Assembly: GCA_027563935.2 (NCBI GenBank)
Contig: CM050447.1
Span: 80,151,461 to 80,215,460 of the forward strand
Length of the DNA stretch: 64,000 nucleotides
From: Costus lasius
Taxonomy: Eukaryota; Streptophyta; Magnoliopsida; Zingiberales; Costaceae
Direction of reading: 5' to 3'
The position numbers and the translations under genes were made by a program. This document shows positions 37,001 through 46,110 of the stretch, piece after piece (within the stretch, counting starts at the first letter, position 1; each line of letters starts with the position of its first letter). The notes below the pieces were generated by a model. The model made no database searches, was not told the DNA's origin, and saw only the letters and a program-made list of their open reading frames with translations.

Positions 37001-37576
37001 CAAGAGCATATTCAGCAGCTCTGCCGGAGTACAGTCGATTTTGTTCATATTAAAGTTAATAATGAACTCATCGAAAGAGGGTGGGAGAGACTGCAGAATG
37101 ATGTCTACAGCAAGCTCCTGGTTGATGGTATGCCCCAGTTTCTCTAGAGCCTCCTTGTGCCCAATCATCTTGAGCACGTGAGCTCCCATTGGGCTCCCTT
37201 CAGCCAGTTTGCTCTGAAAGAATAGCTTTGTCAGATTATAGCGTTCTGTCCTCGCCTGTGCAGCATACAACATCTTGAGGTTTGCTATCATGTCTATAGC
37301 AGACATATCCTCATGCTGACGCTGCAGCGGTGGCGTCATAGACGCTAGCATCAGGCAAGCGACATCAATGCTATCACTGACGTGCTTTTCATAGGCTTCC
37401 CGAACCGCCCTTGCGGCGTTCGGAGCGGGCTGAGGCGGTATCGCCGTCTCGAGGACATACAGTTTCCTCTCAGCCTTAAGAACAATCTTAAGGTGTCCGA
37501 ACCAGTCTGAGAAGTTCGGCCTAGCAAACTTCTCCCTTTCCAGTAGGGATCGCACATTGAAGCTCATGGTGTTCAT
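34064..37576 (-). CDS. Co1 gag-pol polyprotein (1170 aa, RNase H truncated by nonsense)
   Basis: A long uninterrupted copia frame. Domains: gag (1-~235); zinc knuckle C243-x2-C-x4-H-x4-C256; protease with LDTACG at ~289; GAG-pre-integrase LWHSRLGHIN (~422); integrase with the triad D485, D548, E584 (HSDVCGPF, RSDRGGEY, NGVSERRNRT); RT with WIFKKK (~824), D886 (QMDVKIAFLNG) and catalytic YVDD at 971-974; start of RNase H to GGAVV. It should have gone on for another 127 codons (33683-34063), but TGG has become TGA. Gag, protease, integrase and RT look intact, so the element may be mobilised by others or still supply those activities. Confidence 0.95.
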   Translation of the reverse strand: MNTMSFNVRSLLEREKFARPNFSDWFGHLKIVLKAERKLYVLETAIPPQPAPNAARAVREAYEKHVSDSIDVACLMLASMTPPLQRQHEDMSAIDMIANLKMLYAAQARTERYNLTKLFFQSKLAEGSPMGAHVLKMIGHKEALEKLGHTINQELAVDIILQSLPPSFDEFIINFNMNKIDCTPAELLNMLLTTEETLKGKPSTSVLMVPSRNKKKGKKGKAPVKNYSKVLKQKVKRSKEYRCFHCGQLGHWKKDCKALQGDKRGSFASGSGIYVTEVMVSSSSISWVLDTACGVHICSNVQELKRRRQVGQHEVDLRVGNGAWVAAVAVGDYFISLPSGLVLELNSCYFVPSITKNIISIPALVRKGFSFECNISKCVLSFDNIVYATGSINNGLFMLDMESSIQNIDIKKAKYADDSTLLWHSRLGHINEKRIKRLHDHGLLGSFSYEEIDTCKACLMGKMTKSPFPHKGQRASGLLDLIHSDVCGPFSKHARGGYQYFITFTDDFSRYGYVYLMRHKSESFDKFKEFKNEVQNQLGRNIKALRSDRGGEYLSHVFTDYLKECGIISQLTPPGTPQWNGVSERRNRTLLDMVRSMMSQATLPYSFWGFALETAAKVLNRVPSKAVSKTPYELWYGKQPSLSFIRIWGCEAYVKKLASGKLESRSDKCIFVGYPKETKGYYFYDPKENKVFVARTAIFLEKEFLLQEASGREIKLDENPEEGQSAQAELDEPEPVERVSDQPEAQISREPRRSGRIRRQPERYDGVYIIDNDEPLSYADAVSGPESARWLEAMRAEMDSMSDNQVWDLVDPPPGVIPIGCKWIFKKKIDMDGNVVTYKGRLVAKGFKQIYGIDYDETFSPVAMFKSIRILFAIAAYYDYEIWQMDVKIAFLNGNLDEDVYMTQPEGFTNPSDRHKICKLKKSIYGLKQASRSWNIRFDESVSKFGFIKNEDDPCVYKRFSGSVITFLVLYVDDILIIGNDIPEMHAVKAWLRKCFQMKDLGEAAYVLGVKIYRDRSKRLLGLCQSTYIDKVLERFHLENSKRGYLPVRHGLNLSKSQCPQTQTEKDEMDNTPYASAIGSIMYAMLCTRPDVAYGLSVTSRFQSNPGVAHWIAVKNILKYLRRTKDMFLIYGGQEELSIEGYTDASFQSDQDDFRSQSGYVFSLNGGAVV

Positions 37577-39411
37577 TGCTGCAGGTATCTACAACAATGC
37601 AAGAACAGCAAGGTCAGTATCAATGTTAAGAATCAATCAGGACTTAAGAAAGATTCTTTTTCTCACTATTTTATCTGGCTGAAAAATCCAGCAAAACAGC
37701 CCGAAAGAGTAGAACTCTTTTAGTGAGATGGGATCCAGATTTCATACTTGGTCTCCGCGTCCCGCTTAGGCGAGATAAGATGCACAGAGAGTACAAGCAC
37801 TAATCTCTGGTAGGCAGTCCCTGCCAATCGCCAACCCGTGCGATTCCCCTTCATCTGGGCAATCCAGCAGACTGTGCCAACTGAGTTGGTACAACACAAT
37901 CTCTGACCCCACAGATGGCTACCTCCATGCGCTATCATATGCGCCACATATGTAGGCTATACTGTCAAGCTGACCCGACCTACTCCCTGGACCACCACGT
38001 GCTATGCTGAGCAACGAGAAGCGATAAATCCCTTCTCTGTAACACGCAGGTGTAATCCCGCACCGTCTGAAGATAGATGGACGTGCCCACTGAGTGGGTA
38101 CAACACGGCTCCAACGATAATCAGAACAGTGAGGTTTCGCGTCAGAAGGCATACGAGCTTGATATTTTAGCATTGGATTTTAACGGTCTTTTATCTTCTT
38201 CACTATCATTCAATTCCTATGGTGATAGCAGAAGATAAATAAATCATGCTGTTCTACTTATTTAAACAATAAAAGAAAGCATGGATCTTATGTGGTAAAA
38301 GCCCATAGCCCTAGTAAGACCTTAATTAACTTAAGTCTTCACTTGCTTTTCTTCATGGGTCTTTTGCTGCTCATCTGGCCCAAACCAGGGCCCAAGCGCC
38401 AATTGCAGCTCAGGTGCGCCCACCAGGGAAAATGCGCCTGGTCCCAGAGTCGAACCCTGGACCTCCCACCTGGTCTAGCCACTGCTGCATGCGCCTCTGC
38501 CATGTGTGCTCTGTGCTCTTGTCTGATTAATTTACAAATTAATCTATCTAGACAAGATTGACACGCATGTCAATTACATTTTTATAAATTAAATAAATGT
38601 GATGCGCAGATCACAATTAAAAATTAATTTACAAAATTAAAGTCCAGGCACGCAGGCCCCAGCACAGCACACAATTAACATGGGCAGCCCACATAAGAAT
38701 AAATAAACAAACATAGGCATCAATCAACATGTGATCCAATCAAGAAAATTAAATTTTTTGAAAAACCCCATAGGCATCAATTTTAATTTCCTTATTTGCC
38801 CTACATCCTTACAACGGTCCATTACTAGGGATCCACTCATCCAACCTAGTCAGATCCACTGCCCTTGCATGCACCAAGTCCTAACTGACTTGAGTCGACC
38901 AAAAGGTCAACCATGCATGCGCCAGGGCTGAACAACCACAATGAGGTCTGGCAAACGGGTGTGACCCCGGGCCTAACTCATGTGCGTTCATAGGTTGTCT
39001 CAATCAGACATCGCTACACGCCTGTCTGCAGTCGACCTATAGCCACCAGGTGCTTGCGCACAGGTGCTATCTGGTCAACCCATCAAGGCTGTCAGATGGT
39101 CTGATCAGACTGTCTGGATCTAACCTAGGGGATGACTTCAACCCTAGTAACCCGTCTAAGGGTTTACAGTAAGGCCTTAGATCTAGTGTGAGTCGCGCAA
39201 GTATTTAAGTTTTTAAGAAAACCAACAACATACAAGCGCCAACTGAAGGTAACCTCATACATGCGCCATAAACAAAATACAAGTTTCGCCTATGATAACT
39301 TAACATGTATTTTCGCATGTAATGTATTTTCGCATGTAATACAGATCTAAGCATTGTTCGCAAACAAGGATCACAAAATGGCTTGCAATCATAAAACATG
39401 CATGAAACCTA
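37577..39411 (-). other. Co1 long leader (about 1.85 kb)
   Basis: Non-coding DNA between the primer site and the gag ATG. It holds a multi-branched structure at 37661-37728 that is conserved in Co2. A segment near 38440 reads (minus strand) GGGAGGTCCAGGGTTCGACT, which resembles a tRNA B box. Small ORFs on both strands show no domain. Confidence 0.7.
37661..37728 (-). promoter_or_regulatory. Multi-branched leader structure, Co1 copy
   Basis: The outer stem TCTCACTA/TAGTGAGA (8 bp) encloses a CTGG/CCAG (or GGCTG/CAGCC) hairpin and an AAAGAGT/ACTCTTT hairpin. It lies about 85 nt upstream of the gag ATG. Co2 has the same layout at 51260-51329 with different inner stems. Confidence 0.65.
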
Positions 39412-39425
39412 GGCTCTGATACCAA
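39412..39425 (-). other. Co1 primer binding site (initiator Met tRNA)
   Basis: The minus strand reads TTGGTATCAGAGCC immediately after the 5' LTR, the standard plant copia primer site. Confidence 0.92.
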
Positions 39426-39426
39426 T

Positions 39427-41101
39427 TGAAAGTCCCCACAAGGGGGTGAAACCCTAAAGCATTGGCGCATATGGAAGATGCAAGCAGCGGAAAGGGGGTT
39501 TCTAGATCTTGCATGCTATATGATTAACAAAAGGAACCCGATTGCATATAGAGAAGGATCATACCATAGCCATTTCTAGATGGCGCCTTGGAAGCAAAGA
39601 TCGATCTGGATCTTCTCCAGAGGTGACGCACACAATTGATGTCGCCTACTCCTCCTTGTGATCCTTGTGCTAGCAAGGTCCAAAGATGTCTTGGTCGAGT
39701 GAAAGGGAAGAAGAACTTCTTGGCATGGCGATTTTTCCCTATCGTCTCTTCCTCTCCTCCACGCTAGAATGCCCCAAGAGCCAAAGACAAGTTGGCGACA
39801 AAGCGTGAAGGCGTGAAGAGGGAGGACGTGAAAACGTGGTCACGTTGAGAAGTGCTATCCAAAAATAGCATATAACTTCTCCACATGCGATCTTGGGTTT
39901 ACCCCAATCGCAAACTCCACTTCACCCTTGAACCATGCGCTCATTCATGAGCCGGTTCATTTGAATTTGGTTCAATAACCAAATAAACCAAGCCATAAGT
40001 CCAGATCACATTAAAACCCTAAGGTATTTGATCTGACCGTTCATCTCCTGATGCTCCTGATCTCACCGATCCAGCATCCATTCTCTCAATCGAAGCTTAC
40101 CGATCTTAAGCCCTAATCAATCAAACATGATCAGACCAGATCTCACTTACAATCAGAGATTAAATCCCTTTAAACTGAACCTGAACAATTCAGTCCACAC
40201 GATCTGACTCAAGTAAGCCATATCATCAAATTGTGCGACCCTGAGGGTTTCCTTTAAATGTCGGTAACGATAACTCACGTCATCACGATCAGTGAGGGGT
40301 ATCTAGCAACACATCACTGTCTCCCGATATAAAGAAAAGAGTCTTCCAAGACTACACCCAAAAACAGTACAAGTGTGAATCAACTCACTAGGCATGCATA
40401 TTTCCTTTGCCACTGGATGTTCTTATTGGACAAGCGTGTCAAGCTTGTAGCTCCAATATGATGAGCAAGATTAGATCAGATGAACACTGTCACCTGGGTA
40501 TGGCCATACACTTTCTCAATCATCTCATCCAGGGGGCCCCTTTAGAACATCACACTCCTTAAACAAGGAGACGGCAATCCTATGTCTATCACTAGTGCCC
40601 TAACCTGACTCAAGCTCATCATCCAAGATAGTCTATAATCATTATGTTTCAAATGATATTGAACTACCTCAAAACAATGACAATCATCATTTAGAAACAC
40701 AAGTGATCTCAAGTCAGAGGAAATGTGCCACTTGTTGCACTCAAGGATTATTCACATTGTGACAAGCAACTGAATATCCTAGTAGGGTCTGTCCAGTACA
40801 TCCAATGTACCCATGAGTCTACATCTTATTCCATGCTCGAAGCATCCTATAAGATTAGAACACACATTAGTCTTAACCATATCAAGGCTGTCTCATGTTC
40901 ACCAAGACACATCGACTAAGGACATAATAGCATGTCAGCCCAGCTGAACAGCTTTGAGACATTATTCAGAAGTATACTTATTGCAGCAGACAAGGTAACA
41001 AACTGAATAATAACCATGCCTTTATAAACACAAGAGTTTATTACATGATACTGTTACAATCCCAAGGCCTCAAACATTAGGCTTAAGGGCATACCCCAAC
41101 A
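39427..41101 (-). repeat. Co1 5' LTR (right copy, 1675 bp)
   Basis: Near-identical to 31988-33662. Differences include 'gatgtcgcc' for 'gatgttgcc', 'tggcatgg' for 'tggcttgg' and 'acgatcag' for 'acgattag'. The transcription start cannot be set from sequence alone. Confidence 0.96.
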
Positions 41102-41475
41102 CGAGATTGCTTCGGCTGTACTCTGAAATTGTGAATTTTGACCAACCCTTGAGATGTTGACTTGTGAAGTGGCGTTGTTGCATGATACGGCTGAGACTTG
41201 AGATGGCACAAGTTGACTTTGATGTTGACTTGGAATTTGGTTGGACTTTGTCTTGAGGGAGGCTTGTTGACTTTGACTTTGCCATGCTTTGAGATGTTGA
41301 GGGAACAAGATGGTTTATAAACATACCATGCAAATCTAAACTAATTACCACCTAATACATTAACTTAGGAATTTAAAATGCTTTAAAGGAAATAAAACTA
41401 AAACTAATCCTAATTGCAACAAAACAAAGGGAAAATAAACACATAATTTAAGTTCTCAAAGATGTTCCTACATCA

Positions 41476-42922
41476 GGAGACCATTCTTAGCTACTGCAGG
41501 CACTGTGATAGATGTGAAGAGAGGGAGATTGACTATAAATATTAGTAAGAATAATATTGATTTTGATCTTTCCTCTTCTCCTAAAAAACCTTCTTTTGTA
41601 GATTCTTGTTTTAATGTTAATGCACTTGAACTAGAGACAATTGAAGAAAATATAAAAAAATAAATAGACCCTTTGGAGATATGTCTTGTCAAAGAAAAGT
41701 GTGAAGAAAAAGATACTAGGGAAGAAGCTCAAGCCTATACAAAAATTTTGGATTCAGGATTGACGATCGAGCCGCATAAAGCCAAAGCTGAGAAACTTAT
41801 TTTGGTAAGACCTGAACCAATGAAGATGAATAAGTTGGAACTCTAATCACTCCCACCAAATTTAAGGTATGAATTTTTGGGAGAAGATTCCACATGCCCA
41901 GTGATTGTTAGCGCGAATTTAGATTAGGTTCAGACAAAAAGGTTGCTTGATGAGCTTCGACTGCATGGGAAGTTAATTGGTTATTCATTGGATGATATAT
42001 GTGGTATTAACCCTTCTTTGTGTATGCACAGGATTTTTCTTGAGGAAAATTGCAAACCCTCCATAGAGTATCAATGTCGGTTGAATCCCATCATGAAGGA
42101 AGTGGTAAAAAAGGAGATCCTAAAGTTACTAGATGCTGGGGGTGATATACCTGATTTTTGATAGTGAATGGGTTACTCCCGTTCATATGGTTCCAAAGAA
42201 AGGGAGAATTACGGTAGTAAGAAATGAGAACAATGAATTAATTCCAATGAGAATGGTAACCGGATGGCGTATGTGCATCGATAACCGAAAGCTAAATAAG
42301 GTCACCCGGAAAGATCATTTTCCTCTCCTTTTTATTGATCAGATGCTCGAACGATTGACTACTAATTCTTACTTTAGTTTTATTGATGGTTTTTCAGGAT
42401 TCTTTCAGATACGGATTCATCTTGAAGATCAAGAGAAGACCACTTTCATGTGTCCATATGGAACTTTTGCTTACAGGTGCATGCCTTTTGGTTTATACAA
42501 TGCGCCGACCACTTTTCAACGATGCATGATGGCCATTTTTTCCCATTTTATTGAAAATATTATGGATGTTTTTTATGGACGATTTTTTGGTATACTATTC
42601 TTCATTTGATGATTGTCTATCTAATTTATCACGTGTTTTGTTGAGATGCGAGGAAGTGAATTTAGTCCTTAACTAGGAGAAATGCCACTTCATGGTTTGG
42701 GAGGGAATTGTCCTTGGACATCTTATCTCACAAAGAGACATCGAAGTAGATATGACTAAAATTGAAGTCATTGAGAAATTACCTCCACCTACATCCGTCA
42801 AAGCAATCCGTAGTTTTATGGGCCATGCTGGATTTTATCGTCGATTTATTAAAGATTTTTCTAAAATTGCTAGGCCTCTCACAAATTTATTGGCTAAGGA
42901 TGTTGTTTTTCTTTTTGATAGG
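41476..42922 (+). pseudogene. pol: Gy2 protease end and reverse transcriptase, broken
   Basis: Resumes with RPFLATAG (completing ILGR from 31221), then a linker with stops near 41660 and 41845, then RT from about 41940. A frameshift lies near 42140 (LLDAGG / GVIY). RT continues with WRMCIDNRKLN and FMCPYGTFAYRCMPFGL. A frameshift near 42575 destroys the catalytic aspartate motif. The RT tail (GIVLGHLISQRDIEV..IRSFMGHAGFYRRFIKDF) is readable at 42692-42922. Gy3 cuts it at 42923. Confidence 0.9.
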
Positions 42923-44253
42923 TGATGACATGTAAATATATGATATATCGTGACTCGTTTCTATTATTATTTTGGAGTAAATGTATGTTTTATCTCATTT
43001 ATGCACTCAAATGCTTCATATTCTTCAGAGTCTTCACTTTTCCCTTGTTTTATGAAAATATAGGTTTTTGGCCTCAAAATTGATGGAATTTGCAGAATCT
43101 GAAGGTATGGCACGATTTATCATGATAAAACGAAGCTACACACCAAATTTCAGCCCAATCGGAGCCTTCTACAGAGTGCACGACCATGGGTGTGCATCCA
43201 TGCATGGCCGTGCATCGTCCCGCGCAGCTTCGACAGGCGCTCGGTATTTCGGCCATAACTTTCTATTCCTGGCTTGGAATTGAATGAAACTTTAGGGAGA
43301 CCTTCACAACTTGGATACACACGATATGGGACCAAAATTACTGAATTTGATCAAGCAGTTGGGGAGAACGAAGTGAAACGGCGAGACCTTAGGGTTTTGG
43401 GGTGATTTTTGGGCGACAACACTGTTCCGGCTTGATTTTCTTCGTCGTTCCGGCGTTGATCTTCATGCTGGACCTTCTTCCATCAAGGATCTACCTTTCC
43501 CTTTGGTTTGAATCAACATTCATGAGAGATTTTATGTATTTAACGATGAATCCTATAGCTTAACTCTATTTTCGGGGTTTGGGCATAGCCCACTGTAAGA
43601 ATGCTTGATATTAATGTTTGATCTATATATTTCTTTACTTATCTTTGTTCTTATTCATGTTTAGGATGTTTTATCTCGTGTTTATGTACTGGCCATATGT
43701 ATGCATGTCTTAGATGTCAAGGGAAGGACAGAGAGGTGAACCTTGATCATCGGAACCCCTCAGTCTGGTAATTTCGTGTTGCGAGAGCACTCGAAATAAC
43801 CCGAGGAACCCTAATCCTTCACAGATCCCATTGGATCCGACTTAACCTAGGTAAGCCACGAGAGTAGGAGACTTGGGTTAAGTCGGATACCGGATCGTGT
43901 CCTAAGAGGGAGCGCGTCTGTACCCTAGGAAGGATTACCTTGAGAACTAAGATAAAACTCAATTTAAAACATCAAACCTTAATATTTCTGCATGCTTCAG
44001 TGTGGTGAAACCTAAAACCCCGAATATCTCTCATAGATCTAAAACCCCGTTTGCATTGCTCTTTGCGTTGTTTGATTTAAGTCTGTTTTAGTTTAATTAC
44101 TTGCATTAGGATTTTAGCTATTTCTCCCTTAATTGTTAACCTAGCTACGAATTGACCGATCAGTTAGTACTTGACCTTAGTCCCTGTGGGTTCGATCTTT
44201 TTATTACGCGATAGACCGTGCACTTGCGGTAGCAGCCGTCTAGGCCCCTATCA
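42923..44253 (+). repeat. Gy3 5' LTR (1331 bp)
   Basis: TGATGACATG..CCCCTATCA. It contains the words GCACGACCATGGGTGTGC and TGCATGGCCGTGCAT at about 43170-43225, and the conserved U5 block (CCCTGTGGGTTCGAT.. GTGCACTTGCGG) at 44183-44228. Confidence 0.88.
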
Positions 44254-44259
44254 AGTTTT

Positions 44260-44277
44260 TGGCGCCGTTGTCGGGGA
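44260..44277 (+). other. Gy3 primer binding site (tRNA-Asp type)
   Basis: TGGCGCCGTTGTCGGGGA follows the LTR by six bases. It has one C-to-T mismatch to the tRNA-Asp complement, at a different place from that in Gy1. Confidence 0.88.
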
Positions 44278-44449
44278 CTAGGTTGCCAATATTAACACGA
44301 TCAGAAAATTTGTAGACTAGGTTTAGTTAGATTTCATTTTTTTCTTTTTATTCGGTTTGTTTACCTATTGTTTCTTTACTCTTTGTTTTTAGTTGTAGAT
44401 TTTCTATTTGGTGCGGTGCTACTAATCTCTTTTGTCTAGGTACTTGTTT

Positions 44450-46110
44450 ATGCCCAGGAATACTGCGCAAACAGGGGAACTTGTACCTGGAGACCCGGAG
44501 ATAGAGCGTACTTTCCGCCAAGTCAGAAGAAATTTGAAAAGACTTAAGCTTGAAGGATAATTTTCTGACGCTCAAACGATGGAAGCCAATCGCTCTTTGA
44601 AGGACTTTGCAGCACCCACCATCTCTGGTGTACACTCGAGCATATCGCGGTCTGCTATCGAAGCTAACAACTTCGAGATCAAGCCATCACTTGTACAGAT
44701 GGTGCAACAGAATCAATTCAGTGGAGGAGCTACTGATGATCCCAACCTTCATTTATCTATCTTTTTAGAATGCTGCGACACTTTAAAAATTAATGGCGCT
44801 CATCCTGATGCTATCAAACTAGGGCTGAGCATTCGGTAAAAACCGAAAAACCTATTACCGAAACCGATACCGAACTTGGTATTTACCGATCGGTAAATTA
44901 CCGAATTACCGATCGGTAAATCAGTAAATTACCGAATTATCGATCGGTAAATCAGTAAATTACCGATTTACCGATTAAAAAATATTAAATTATTATATAA
45001 TTAATTTATTAAAAAAATTATTAAAATATTAAAATATTACCTAATTAAAATATTACCGATCGGTAAAAACCGATCAGTAATCGGTAAATTATCGATAAAA
45101 AATTAAAAATTAATAAATAAAAATTTATTTTTTATATATTAATATTTATATCGGTAAATCGGTAAATTACCGAACCGAAAATTCATTTACCGAACCGAAA
45201 ATCGAAAACCAAATTACCTAAATATTATTACCGAACCGAAAATCGAAACCGAATTTACCGAACCGATTTACCGATTTACCGATCGGTAAATCGGTAAATT
45301 CGGTTTTTACCGAATTATGGTCACCCCTATATCAAACTGAGACTCTTCCCTTTTTCTCTTAGGGATCGAGCTAGGGTGTGGTTGCAGTCTTTACCGCAGG
45401 CATCAATCACAACGTGGGAACAGCTATCGCAAGCTTTTCTGTCAAAATATTTCCCACCGAGCAAGACCCCCCAGCTCAAGAATCAGATAACCAACTTTGC
45501 CCAATGAGAAGGAGAGTCCCTGTATGAAGCATGGGACCGTTTCAAAGAACTTTTGAGGATGTGCCCGCACCATGGTCTACAGAAATGGGTGATTATTCAC
45601 ACCTTCTATAGTGGATTGCTATACCAGACCAGACTTTATGTAGATGCTGCTGCTGGTGGGGCACTAATGAACAAGAATTATGATGATGCGATGGAGTTGA
45701 CAGAGGACATAGCCCTCAACCATTATCAGTGGTCAGGAGAGAGGAGCCAGCACACTCGAAACTCAGGGAAGTTTGATGCTATCTCGATTGATTCTTTAAT
45801 GACAAAAGTAGACTCTCTTTCATCAAAGATAGATTCTATTAATGTCTCTGCTTCTAATTCTTTGACTTGTGATGTTTATGGAGTGACAGGGCATTCTACT
45901 GATAACTGCCACATCCTGAGCGCTCCTTCTGAACAAGTCAACGCCATTGGGAATTTCAGGAACCAGAACGACCCTTACTCGAACACATACAATCCGGGAT
46001 GGAGAAATCACCGAATTTCTCCTACAGGTTAAATCAAGGGCAAGTTCTTCTTGCTAATTTTTCTAATCAGAACTTCTCTTCTAATTTCAGGCCTCCTCCT
46101 GGGATGCAAT
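44450..46110 (+). pseudogene. gag: Gy3 gag, split by a MITE and broken
   Basis: A likely start is ATG 44450 (MPRNTAQTG..), followed in frame by a TAA near 44558 and then MEANRSLKDFAAP from 44579. The MITE at 44821-45330 interrupts the motif IKL(R)LFPFS; after it the frame resumes. TGA near 45505 replaces an arginine codon. The knuckle reads CDVYGVTGHSTDNC, with tyrosine for the second cysteine, as in Gy2. A frameshift near 46005 moves to the frame ending FRPPPGMQ, where Co2 is inserted. Gag continues at 54856. Confidence 0.88.
44821..45330 (+). mobile_element. hAT-like miniature element in Gy3 gag (about 510 bp)
   Basis: Flanked by perfect ATCAAACT copies (44813-44820 and 45331-45338; extendable to nine with a T). 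The termini AGGGCTGAGCATTCGG and the inverse of TAGGGGTGACCATAATTCGG are diverged inverted repeats. The interior is packed with TTACCGATCGGTAA palindromes around an AT-rich centre, with no ORF. It resembles 20826-21280. Confidence 0.88.

Larger units (their letters stand above)
31988..41101 (-). mobile_element. Co1: young full-length Ty1/copia element (9114 bp)
   Basis: Two 1675-bp LTRs (31988-33662 and 39427-41101; plus-strand ends TGAAAGTCCC..CCCCAACA) are flanked by the perfect duplication CGAGA (31983-31987 and 41102-41106). Read on the minus strand: 5' LTR, initiator-Met primer site, a 1.85-kb leader, a gag-pol frame with one nonsense codon, a polypurine tract and the 3' LTR. By eye the LTRs differ at about nine sites (~0.5%), which makes this the most recent large insertion in the window. 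Confidence 0.96.
31222..41475 (-). mobile_element. X: solo LTR (about 1135 bp) split by Co1
   Basis: Plus-strand ends are TGACGCAGGG (31222) and CCTACATCA (41475). The flanks are perfect GGAGA copies (31217-31221 and 41476-41480) inside the Gy2 protease frame. With Co1 and one CGAGA removed, 766 + 369 bp remain with no coding, primer or polypurine site, as expected for a solo LTR. A purine microsatellite (GAAGAG-type) lies at 31240-31300. The minus orientation is inferred from a TGATGTAGG start. Confidence 0.8.
29105..42922 (+). mobile_element. Gy2: truncated Ty3/gypsy element hosting X and Co1
   Basis: LTR start TGATGCATTG at 29105 (like the Gy4 LTR start), gag-protease at 29611-31221, resumption at 41476 with the second half of the same protease motif, and RT up to 42922, where Gy3 cuts it. 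The LTR 3' part, primer site and N-terminal gag are missing by deletion at about 29600. RNase H, integrase and the 3' LTR would lie beyond the Gy3 insertion. Confidence 0.85.
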
